Shown one piece after another: positions 1 through 6,443 of a stretch of 11,447 nt of DNA (position 1 is its first letter; the number at the start of each line of letters is the position of its first letter). The position numbers were made by a program, and so were the translations under genes. A model generated the notes under the pieces. That model was not told the origin of the DNA. It saw only the letters and a program-made list of their open reading frames with translations, and did no database searches. Source of the DNA: Candidatus Hydrogenedens terephthalaticus JGI OTU-1 (GTDB lineage: Bacteria; Hydrogenedentota; Hydrogenedentia; Hydrogenedentales; Hydrogenedentaceae). The stretch covers positions 1,189-12,635 of the forward strand of contig AWNW01000065.1 in the NCBI GenBank assembly GCA_000493945.1, given 5' to 3'.

Positions 1-147
1 GGCTCCTTGTGTGGCTAAAGCCAGAGCCAGATTTACACTGACACTGGTCTTCCCTACACCTCCTTTTCCACTTGTGATAGCAATCACTCGACATTGTTTT
101 TTTGTCTGTCCTGCCAATTTCCTTAATTTTTCTGCCTGGTCAGCCAC
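1..147 (-). CDS. flhG: FlhG (FleN/YlxH), MinD-like ATPase, N-terminal 49 residues only
   Basis: The gene runs off the left edge, so only the N-terminus is visible. The deviant Walker A loop of the MinD/ParA ATPases, SGKGGVGKTS, lies at residues 26-35, followed by a typical helix (SVNLALALA). Residues 3-9 read DQAEKLR, which fits the DQAxxLR motif of the short N-terminal FlhG helix known to stimulate the FlhF GTPase. FlhG is a membrane-associated ATPase that limits flagellar number and acts with FlhF. The start is taken as GTG at 147, with GAAGGA about 10 nt upstream. It places the DQA motif at the extreme N-terminus as expected, and overlaps the flhF stop by 8 bp, suggesting translational coupling. 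Other MinD-family proteins share the P-loop; the gene order and DQA motif make FlhG the best reading. Confidence 0.92.
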   Translation of the reverse strand, partial: MADQAEKLRKLAGQTKKQCRVIAITSGKGGVGKTSVSVNLALALATQGA

Positions 148-1453
148 GATTTCTTTTTCCTTCTATTAATAATTCAACAATTCCGCCCGGAGTTGCCAGA
201 GTAAAATCGTCCGGGACATTTTGTCCATGTGTCAGGTAACCCACAGGCAAACCTGTTTCTAAAATCAAACTTATCATAGAGCCAAAGCGGCGGGTTTCAT
301 CTAATTTTGTAAAAACAAGACTTGTCGGGTTGAGAGAAGAAAAGCCGGCTACACTGTATCTCAAATCCTCTAACGGTGTGTGTGCTCCGAGAACAAGCAT
401 CGTTTCATACGGCTTTATTATCTGTAATATTTCACGAAGTTCTTTGACCTGCCGTGTATTGAAAGGGCTATTGCCGGCTGTATCTAAAAATATCAGGTCA
501 TATTTTGAATATTCCTGCATTGTTTCCCATGCGGTTTTCTTGTCATCAATAATTTTTAGAGGAACACCAATGATTTGTGCGTAAATTTTTAATTGTTCTG
601 TTGCACCGACACGATAGGTATCTGTGGAGGCAAGGGCTACCCGCACTTTCTCATGAATGGCAAAATGAGCCGATATTTTTGCCAACGAGGTTGTTTTTCC
701 AACACCTGTGGGTCCACAAAAGACAATCCATCGAGGGACACCACTACAAACCGGGATGCCATTGGTGGTAATAATTCGTTTCCTCAATTCCAGAGCCAAG
801 CGTTCGATAAATATTTTAGGGTCGCGAGCATGTTCTGGGCTCATATTTTGAATGACTGTATGTATCAAATCCGCAGACAACCGTTTGGACATCCCTTGCT
901 GGACAAGGTCTTTATAAAAAGGAATTATTTCATTGGGTATCCCTGTGGGTGCAGTTTCTACGGACATGACCTGTAAAAGTTCCCGAATTTCTCGTAATGC
1001 TTTTACGACATCTTCTCGGGGTGGGGCTTCTCGTAATTTCTCTTTTGGGAAAGGAACCACAGGTGTTTCTGTTTCGCCAGAAACCTTTGCTTTCTGTGGA
1101 ATTGTGCTTTCTCCTTCGGTAATGGGTTTGTGCTTCAATCGCTGTTGCGTTTCACGAATGATACGCTCAAATTCCTCAATCTTTTTCTTCTTTGTTTCAT
1201 CCTCTATAACAGGTGAAGCAGAATGTTCGAGATATTTCTTTTCAACAATGGATTTTTTTCGTTCCTCGGGCAAGTTTGTTTCCGGTATCGAAACAGTTAC
1301 CTCATAAGTTTTTTGTCCGAACCAGCCCCGTATCCCTTTTTCATATACTTCTTGTGTTCCCACAACAATAGCCTGAGGACCGAACAATTCGTGAATCTTA
1401 TTAGCGACCTCGCTTAGATGTTTGCATCGTATTTTTAAAAATTTATTTCCCAT
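140..1453 (-). CDS. flhF: FlhF, SRP-type GTPase for flagellar placement
   Basis: A 437-residue SRP-family GTPase that recruits early flagellar components to their site. The layout is typical. A basic domain begins MGNKFLKIRC, with the FGPQAIVV and GWFG elements by residue 46. A charged, Pro-rich linker follows (about 60-145), then an N domain (about 145-235) and the G domain. Visible GTPase motifs are the P-loop GPTGVGKTTSLAK (247-259), DTYRVGATEQL (278-288), DTAGNSP (324-330), TKLDE (382-386) and GQNVPDD (410-416). All key residues look intact. The ATG start at 1453 shares one base with the flhA stop (TAATG), and GAGGTG lies just upstream, so translation is probably coupled to flhA. The 3' end overlaps flhG. 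FtsY and Ffh are related, but the basic domain and the flagellar neighbours identify FlhF. Confidence 0.97.
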   Translation of the reverse strand: MGNKFLKIRCKHLSEVANKIHELFGPQAIVVGTQEVYEKGIRGWFGQKTYEVTVSIPETNLPEERKKSIVEKKYLEHSASPVIEDETKKKKIEEFERIIRETQQRLKHKPITEGESTIPQKAKVSGETETPVVPFPKEKLREAPPREDVVKALREIRELLQVMSVETAPTGIPNEIIPFYKDLVQQGMSKRLSADLIHTVIQNMSPEHARDPKIFIERLALELRKRIITTNGIPVCSGVPRWIVFCGPTGVGKTTSLAKISAHFAIHEKVRVALASTDTYRVGATEQLKIYAQIIGVPLKIIDDKKTAWETMQEYSKYDLIFLDTAGNSPFNTRQVKELREILQIIKPYETMLVLGAHTPLEDLRYSVAGFSSLNPTSLVFTKLDETRRFGSMISLILETGLPVGYLTHGQNVPDDFTLATPGGIVELLIEGKRNRG

Positions 1454-3549
1454 TACACCTCAATTTGTCCTTCAATCTCGACTTTAACCGAACTATCTAT
1501 TTCATTATACGAAAGAACGCGTATTTTTGGTAATTTCCGTTCTAAAATTCTGTATAGGAACCGACGCACATTAGCCGTGCAAACGACGATAGGCTCATAT
1601 CCTTCCAAAACAAGCCGCTGAATGGCTTTGGCTGTATTTTCACAAATTTGTTGGGAACGCTGAGGCGAAACGGGGATATATTCTCCCCCTTCTCCTCTTT
1701 TTACAGCATCCAATATTTCCTGTTCCAGCGAAGGGGAAAGGGTAACAATTCGTAGTTTATTATTTTCATCTACAAGCGGTGCACATATAGTTCGTGCTAA
1801 GGCATGACGGACATACTCCGTTAATACATCGGTATCTTTAGTCCTCGGTCCGTAATCACACAAAACCTCGCATATAACTTCGAGATTACGGATAGATACT
1901 CGTTCCCGAAGCAAATTCTGTAATACCTTTTGAACTTCACCATAGGAGAGGATATTCGGTATAAGTTCATCTACCACCGTAGGCGATGTTTGTTTTAACC
2001 GTTTTAATAATCTTTGCACTTCTTCACGAGTTAACAACTCTCCTGCATGGGTAGAAAGAATTTCGGAAAGATGTGTTGCCAGCACCGCGGAAGGTTCCAC
2101 TACGGTATAGCCGGCACTTTCTGCTTGTTCCTTCTGACTTGCCGTTATCCATAATGCCGGAAGTCCAAAGGCGGGTTCCGTAGTTTCAATCCCCTGTATA
2201 CTCTCATCAACAATCCCCGGGTTCATAGCAAGATAATGGTCCGGAAGTATTTCATAGGAGCCAACCGTTGCTTCGCGAATTTTAATACAGTATTGGTTGG
2301 GTTTTAATAGAAGATTATCCACAATACGAACGACAGGCACGACGAAACCCATTTGCAGTGCCATCTGCTCACGAATTTTCTGAACCCGTGAAAGCAAATC
2401 GCCACCTTGAGAACGGTCTGCTAATTTTATAAGAGCAAAACCCAACTCAACCTTAATGGGGTCAATGGTCAGCAATGCTTCGGCTCGTTCTGTGGGGCTT
2501 TCGGGTTTTTCTTTTGCTTTTTTGCTGAGTTCTTCTTCCTGCTTTGCTTTTACTTCCTTTTCTCTTTGAACCTGAACCGACATATAGGCAATAAATCCAA
2601 GAACGAGTGCAACCATAATGAAAGGACCAAAAGGCATGCCTGGGACAATACCAAAAAGTGCTAACAAACCCGCAGACACTCCTAATGCTCGTGGATAGCG
2701 GCTGAATTGTATGGTAAAATCTGCACCCAAACTGGTTTCTTCGGATACGGTGCGTGTGACAACCAGACCTGCGGCTGTCGAAATCATCAGGGCTGGAATT
2801 TGCGACACCAGACCATCACCAATGGTAAGTTGTGTATATATTCGAGCCGCATCGGCTAAGGACATGCCGTTCATCAACACACCAATGACAAGCCCTACAG
2901 AGATATTGACAATCGTAATAATCAGCCCTGCAATAGCGTCACCACGAACAAATTTTGTAGCACCATCCATAGCCCCATAAAAATCTGCTTCCCGTTCAAT
3001 ATCGCGTCGTCGCTGTCGTGCTTGTTCTTCTGTTATAAGCCCTGCATTTAAATCCGAGTCAACACCCATCTGCTTACCGGGCATTGCGTCTAAGGTAAAC
3101 CGTGCTGCGACTTCTGAAATACGGGTTGCACCGCGGGTTATTACAACAAACTGAATAACAACGAGTATGATAAAAATCACAATACCTACAAAAATATTTC
3201 CATAGGTAACAAAAGTGCCGAAAGCCCGAATAACCGACCCGGCATCTGCCTGAGCCAGAATTAATCGGGTTGAAGCCACATTGAGACTTAGTCGGAATAA
3301 GGTAAGAATGAGCAATAACGATGGAAAGATTGAAAAATCCACCGCCCTTTGTAAATACATGGACGATAAAAGCACCACGACAGATAGAGAAATGTTTAAT
3401 GTCAGTAGTAAATCCATCAGCACTTTAGGAATGGGAATAATAAGCACCACTAACACACCGACCACGCAGATAGCCAGAGCAATGTCTGGACTGCGTGCTA
3501 AGTTCCAGACATTTGTCGGTTGAACGCGTGTTGCCGGTGCTACCGCCAT
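1453..3549 (-). CDS. flhA: FlhA, flagellar type III export gate protein
   Basis: A 698-residue FHIPEP-family protein of normal length. It forms the nonameric ring of the flagellar export gate in the inner membrane; its cytoplasmic domain docks chaperone-substrate complexes, and the protein takes part in proton-driven export. The N-terminal half (about 20-325) holds the hydrophobic helices. The FHIPEP signature is at about 145-168, including RFTLDAMPGKQMGVDSDL. The conserved loop VRGDAIAG (201-208) carries Asp204, which matches the essential Asp of this motif in characterised FlhA proteins. A charged linker (about 327-355) leads to the cytoplasmic domain (about 360-698). The ATG start has AGGA seven bases upstream, overlapping the flhB stop codon, so coupling to flhB is likely. 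A virulence type III homologue is unlikely, since flhF and flhG follow. Confidence 0.98.
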   Translation of the reverse strand: MAVAPATRVQPTNVWNLARSPDIALAICVVGVLVVLIIPIPKVLMDLLLTLNISLSVVVLLSSMYLQRAVDFSIFPSLLLILTLFRLSLNVASTRLILAQADAGSVIRAFGTFVTYGNIFVGIVIFIILVVIQFVVITRGATRISEVAARFTLDAMPGKQMGVDSDLNAGLITEEQARQRRRDIEREADFYGAMDGATKFVRGDAIAGLIITIVNISVGLVIGVLMNGMSLADAARIYTQLTIGDGLVSQIPALMISTAAGLVVTRTVSEETSLGADFTIQFSRYPRALGVSAGLLALFGIVPGMPFGPFIMVALVLGFIAYMSVQVQREKEVKAKQEEELSKKAKEKPESPTERAEALLTIDPIKVELGFALIKLADRSQGGDLLSRVQKIREQMALQMGFVVPVVRIVDNLLLKPNQYCIKIREATVGSYEILPDHYLAMNPGIVDESIQGIETTEPAFGLPALWITASQKEQAESAGYTVVEPSAVLATHLSEILSTHAGELLTREEVQRLLKRLKQTSPTVVDELIPNILSYGEVQKVLQNLLRERVSIRNLEVICEVLCDYGPRTKDTDVLTEYVRHALARTICAPLVDENNKLRIVTLSPSLEQEILDAVKRGEGGEYIPVSPQRSQQICENTAKAIQRLVLEGYEPIVVCTANVRRFLYRILERKLPKIRVLSYNEIDSSVKVEIEGQIEV

Positions 3550-3558
3550 ATCTTAATC

Positions 3559-4677
3559 CTATGCTGTTTTACGGTTTTCTTTTAATAAAAATTCTTGCCG
3601 TTCCCTTCGCTTTTCTTCTCTACGGTCAATACGATATACGAAGGCTAATACTTCTGCAACGGCACGGAACAAGTTCTCAGGCACTGTTTGTCCGACCTCA
3701 ACCGTCTTATACAGGGTCCGAGCAAGTTCCGGTTTCTGCACGATGGGAACTTGATGATGAACCGCAATTTCGCGGATTCGTTCGGCTATAATTCTTGCAC
3801 CTTTCGCTATCACAATCGGTGCAGGCATTGTATTTATATCATATCGCAAAGCAACAGCAAATTCCGTTGGATTTGTTATGATAACATCGGCTTTAGGGAC
3901 CTCACGCAACATTCGTTGATAGGCGATTTGCCTTTGCATCTGACGGACACGCCTTTTTATGGCTGGGTCTCCTTCCATCTCTTTCATTTCTTCCCGCATT
4001 TCACGAACTGTCATACGCAAATCCTGCTCGCGTTGCCACCATTGAAAACCATAATCAGCAATACCCAACACTAACATAACCAGAGCCACACGCCACCAAA
4101 CCGCAAGAAAAAGTTCACCACAAACATACAAAATATCAATAATGGAATAATTGGGTAGAACAACGAGTTCTGTCCAACGATTGCGGAGGGCATAATAGAC
4201 CATAACTAATAATAAAGCAAGTTTCGCAATGTTTTTTCCCAATTCATACAAAGCACGCAAAGAGAAAAAGCGATTAAATCCGGAGATGGGATTTATTCGA
4301 TTTAATTTAGGAATTAAAGGTTTTCCTGTCCAGAGTAAGCCTACCTGTGCGTATGCAATTGCCAGACCTGCCGTCATCATAATTAAAATATAAGGAAGAG
4401 AACCTATCCCTATATAAATCCCAATTTCCAGCATCAGGGATTGGAGTTCGGAGGCATTGTAAATAGGTTGCCAGGGTTCCCCAAAGTAATGTCTTACCAC
4501 ACGGAGCAAGTGTTGAAAAGTCAGAGGAGCAATGAACCATAACGCCACCATAGCAGAAGCCAAGCCGATGGCAGAAGTCAATTCTTGACTTCGTGTAACA
4601 TTACCTTCTTCCCGAGCCCGCTCCTTTTTTCGTGGAGTAGGCGGAAATACTTTTTCACCTCCGACATCTTCCGGCAT
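3559..4677 (-). CDS. flhB: FlhB, flagellar export switch protein with NPTE cleavage site
   Basis: A 372-residue member of the FlhB/HrpN/YscU/SpaS family. It sits at the export gate and switches substrate specificity from rod/hook to filament type. It begins with the conserved cytoplasmic pattern KVFPPTPRKKERAREEGNV (about 9-27), followed by about four membrane helices (near 35-55, 85-110, 145-165 and 185-207). A charged linker with EMREEMKEMEGDP (226-238) precedes the C-terminal domain. The autocleavage site is NPTE at 269-272, so cleavage would fall between Asn269 and Pro270. The fourth residue is Glu where well-studied homologues have His. The start has AGGA nine bases upstream, inside the last codons of fliR; the gap to fliR is 6 bp and to flhA 9 bp. 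Confidence 0.98.
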   Translation of the reverse strand: MPEDVGGEKVFPPTPRKKERAREEGNVTRSQELTSAIGLASAMVALWFIAPLTFQHLLRVVRHYFGEPWQPIYNASELQSLMLEIGIYIGIGSLPYILIMMTAGLAIAYAQVGLLWTGKPLIPKLNRINPISGFNRFFSLRALYELGKNIAKLALLLVMVYYALRNRWTELVVLPNYSIIDILYVCGELFLAVWWRVALVMLVLGIADYGFQWWQREQDLRMTVREMREEMKEMEGDPAIKRRVRQMQRQIAYQRMLREVPKADVIITNPTEFAVALRYDINTMPAPIVIAKGARIIAERIREIAVHHQVPIVQKPELARTLYKTVEVGQTVPENLFRAVAEVLAFVYRIDRREEKRRERQEFLLKENRKTA

Positions 4678-4683
4678 AAATTG

Positions 4684-5478
4684 TTATCCTAAACCTCGTA
4701 TAAAAAGTTGAACTTCACGAACCATTTCCTGTGCCATGTCTTCAAAAACACCCATATAAACACCTAAAGAAATTCCTACAATAATCATTCCTAAACCAAT
4801 GGTAATAGGGAAACCAATGACTAAAAGATGTATCTGAGGAATAGCCCTACCTAATATTCCCATAACTGCATAAGTTAATATCATTGTTACAATAACAGGT
4901 CCCGCAAGACGAACACCATACATAAACATCGTTTGTCCCCATCGGGTTATTTCCCATCCAAAGTTATTATCCATTCGGCTCATCAAGCCTATCGGAAGTG
5001 CTTTATAACTTTCTCCTAATATTTGCAATACTACGAGATGACCATTTATCCATAAAAAAAACATTGCCCAGAGAATAAACAGATAAAAGCCAAAAATAGG
5101 AAACTGCGTTTCCATAGCAGGATTGAAAATATTCATCATTCCAAAACCGCTCTGTAAGTCCATAATTTCGCCTGCAATTTGGACTGCGGAAAACATCAGC
5201 GAGACAATGAAACCCATCCCGATACCAATCAGAAATTCATAAGCACCTACAACTACAAATGCACCGAAACTGCGGGGAATTCCTTGTGGTAAGGGAGACA
5301 TTGTTGAAACAAGAATAATGGCTATCAATCCTGCCAACCCCGCTTTAACCATCATGGGCACATTCCGCGAACCTAAAATCGGCATAGAAACAAAAAGCCC
5401 CGATACCCGCATTAAAACAAGGATGAAGAATAAAAAAACATCTACTTCAAATATTTGTGTCGGTAAAAATTCATCCAT
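4684..5478 (-). CDS. fliR: FliR, flagellar export gate membrane protein
   Basis: A 264-residue polytopic membrane protein of the FliR/YscT/SpaR family, normal length. FliR joins FliP and FliQ in the helical export gate core at the centre of the basal body. Family-typical stretches are the N-terminal helix ending GLFVSMPILGSRNVP, the central MDLQSGFGMMNIFNP (106-120), and the C-terminal RAIPQIHLLVIGFPITIGLG (211-230). Hydrophobic segments fill nearly the whole chain. ATG at 5478 is the first possible start in this frame, since an in-frame stop lies three codons upstream. The ribosome-binding GAAGGG overlaps the fliQ stop and is 10 nt away. A second ATG 4 nt upstream in another frame is better spaced (see separate entry). 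Spacing of 14 bp to fliQ and 6 bp to flhB shows one operon. Confidence 0.97.
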   Translation of the reverse strand: MDEFLPTQIFEVDVFLFFILVLMRVSGLFVSMPILGSRNVPMMVKAGLAGLIAIILVSTMSPLPQGIPRSFGAFVVVGAYEFLIGIGMGFIVSLMFSAVQIAGEIMDLQSGFGMMNIFNPAMETQFPIFGFYLFILWAMFFLWINGHLVVLQILGESYKALPIGLMSRMDNNFGWEITRWGQTMFMYGVRLAGPVIVTMILTYAVMGILGRAIPQIHLLVIGFPITIGLGMIIVGISLGVYMGVFEDMAQEMVREVQLFIRGLG

Positions 5479-5496
5479 CCATAATTAACCCTTCAT
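5476..5496 (-). promoter_or_regulatory. fliR translation start with competing upstream ATG
   Basis: On the minus strand the fliQ stop runs into AAGGG, then TTAATT, then an ATG at 5482-5480. That ATG opens a three-codon frame (ATG GAT GGA TGA) which stops inside fliR. The fliR ATG follows 4 nt later, 10 nt from the AAGGG. Spacing favours the decoy, length and homology favour the fliR start. A role in coupling or lowering fliR translation is inference only. Confidence 0.4.
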
Positions 5497-5765
5497 AGTC
5501 GAGAAAATTCAAGAATTTGATTAAACAAATCTTGCGTAAAAACAATCAGGACACTTGAAATCCAAGGTATCGCAATTAAAAAGACAATAAAAACCGCTAA
5601 AATTTTTGGCACAAATGTTAAGGTAATTTCCTGTATCTGCGTTACAGATTGCAGAATACTAATAACAAGCCCGACTAACATCCCCGTAAGTAACATCGGA
5701 GCAGAAACCATGAGTGTTATCCAAATTGCTTTTCTTCCCACTTCAACAAGAATATCTGGTGACAT
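5493..5765 (-). CDS. fliQ: FliQ, flagellar export gate membrane protein
   Basis: A 90-residue protein with two membrane helices (about 17-38 and 53-76), the usual size and hairpin topology of FliQ/YscS/SpaQ. FliQ packs around FliP/FliR in the export gate core. Matching stretches include VGLVISILQSVTQIQEITL (about 31-49) and FVPKILAVF (51-59); the paired Gln residues and the KI motif between the helices are typical. The ATG has TAAGG eight bases upstream. It is the first gene of the visible operon: a candidate promoter lies about 100 bp upstream, and fliP, its frequent upstream neighbour, is missing from this position. Confidence 0.96.
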   Translation of the reverse strand: MSPDILVEVGRKAIWITLMVSAPMLLTGMLVGLVISILQSVTQIQEITLTFVPKILAVFIVFLIAIPWISSVLIVFTQDLFNQILEFSRL

Positions 5766-5864
5766 AGTATATACCTTATAATATACAACTTTTCAATGTT
5801 ATCATCTTATCTTCAATTTTCTAATATTATATCAAAAATCACATTATATAGAGTGCAATTTATT

Positions 5865-5893
5865 ACAATACCACAATATATTGTAAAAGTCAA
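5865..5893 (-). promoter_or_regulatory. Candidate sigma-70-type promoter for fliQRflhBAFG
   Basis: On the minus strand a -35-like TTGACT (5893-5888) is separated by 17 bp from a -10-like TATTGT (5870-5865). TGG directly before the -10 gives an extended -10 (TGn) element. The predicted RNA leader to the fliQ ATG would be about 95 nt and AT-rich. Spacing and the TGn support the call; the -10 matches consensus at only 4 of 6 bases. I found no sigma-54-type GG-N10-GC element here. Confidence 0.45.
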
Positions 5894-5924
5894 GAGAAAA
5901 AGTAAAATTTTAAGCAATTTTTAT

Positions 5925-5961
5925 TTATCCAATAGGATAATTACCTATAAGACATAGGTAA
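5925..5961. promoter_or_regulatory. Two adjacent dyads upstream of the fliQ promoter
   Basis: Two perfect inverted repeats lie back to back: TTATCC-aata-GGATAA (5925-5940) and TTACCTA-N7-TAGGTAA (5941-5961). The sequences TAGGATAA and TAGGTAA also form near-direct repeats whose starts are 22 bp apart, about two helical turns. They sit about 30-70 bp outside the predicted -35 of the flagellar operon, a position that suits an activator or repressor. The regulator is unknown, and a transcribed hairpin is an alternative. Confidence 0.4.
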
Positions 5962-6005
5962 CAGGTTTATATTTTTTTCCCAATCGTAAGGGTAGGGAAT
6001 GCCAT

Positions 6006-6266
6006 GCTAATTGTAGATGAAGTCTCCTGGCTTCGTGTCTGTCCTCTTTGTGCACTTTGTGTAAGGTCTCTGTGTCCTCTATGGTAAAAAGATTTAACCA
6101 CAGAGAACACAAAGACTTTACACAGAGTTCACAATGTAGAGGCGAAAAATCTTTCGCCTCACCTTCTCTGTGTCCTTTGTGTAAAATTTCCTTTGTGTCC
6201 TCTGTGGTTGAAACATTTCTCCACTTAAAAATATTCGAAGCGAGGTCTCTTCAGCTACATTGATTG
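6006..6266. repeat. Nested intergenic inverted-repeat block (CACAGAG/ACACAAAG units)
   Basis: Three related units of about 40 bp alternate in orientation: 6048-6085 (minus), 6097-6134 (plus) and 6169-6209 (minus), each built from ACCACAGAG, ACACAAAG and TTTACACA modules. Units 1 and 2 can pair over 38 bp with about 32 matches and an 11-nt loop. Units 2 and 3 can pair instead, so the two folds exclude each other. Imperfect inverted repeats of about 24 bp border the block (about 6012-6035 and 6237-6260; shared pattern GAAGC-N-AGG-N3-CTTCA-N-CTACA). No transposase is present. It resembles a MITE-like or intergenic palindromic element; mobility is inferred, not shown. Similar CACAGAG-rich intergenic repeats occur in many environmental bacterial genomes. 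Confidence 0.7.
6139..6160. repeat. Perfect 9-bp hairpin inside the repeat block
   Basis: GAGGCGAAA (6139-6147) and TTTCGCCTC (6152-6160) pair perfectly around a 4-nt loop (AATC). It lies between units 2 and 3 of the repeat block, at the tip of the larger stem they can form. No T-run follows on either strand, so it does not look like an intrinsic terminator. Confidence 0.7.
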
Positions 6267-6443
6267 AACATAATAATAGATGATTGATGGGGATATAACA
6301 AACTATTTAGGAATGGCAGGTTTTGGCTCTTGTAGCATTTCCGTAGGGATTGTTCTTTACTTTTCAAAATTTCAGGTTGTAGAAATAGAGGTTTATTAAA
6401 ATCTCAAATAAATAAGAAACTCTTACCAACAAATAGTTTCAAG

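Larger units (their letters stand above)
5766..6443. other. 678-bp intergenic region between the flagellar operon and the TIM-barrel gene
   Basis: No convincing gene lies here. From the fliQ side outward it holds an AT-rich leader, a promoter-like sequence (5865-5893), two adjacent dyads (5925-5961), a repeat block (about 6006-6266), and about 180 bp (6267-6443) with no recognisable feature. That last part is the 3' side of the TIM-barrel gene, yet no clear hairpin-plus-T-run terminator is visible. A weak 9-bp inverted pair, AAACTATTT (6300-6308) and AAATAGTTT (6431-6439), is probably chance in AT-rich DNA. Confidence 0.7.

Noticed and set aside
330..1417. Several plus-strand open frames opposite flhF
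   Set aside because: They lie antisense to a well-conserved GTPase gene, overlap one another in different frames and resemble no protein family.
5766..5960. Sigma-54 (GG-N10-GC) promoter for the flagellar operon
   Set aside because: GG and GC pairs occur on the minus strand but with spacings of 13-14 instead of 10, so the sigma-70-like site is preferred.
6139..6160. Intrinsic terminator for the TIM-barrel or flagellar transcripts
   Set aside because: The hairpin is strong but has no T-run on either strand and sits inside a repeat block far from both genes' stops.
6048..6263. 71-residue plus-strand reading frame in the intergenic region
   Set aside because: It is a translation of the CACAGAG/GTGTCCTTTGTG repeat units (low-complexity pieces such as NHREHKD and LCPLCKISFVSSVV), has no Shine-Dalgarno, and its composition follows the repeats.
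6006..6266. CRISPR array
   Set aside because: The repeats alternate in orientation, vary in sequence and lack regular unique spacers; no cas gene is present.
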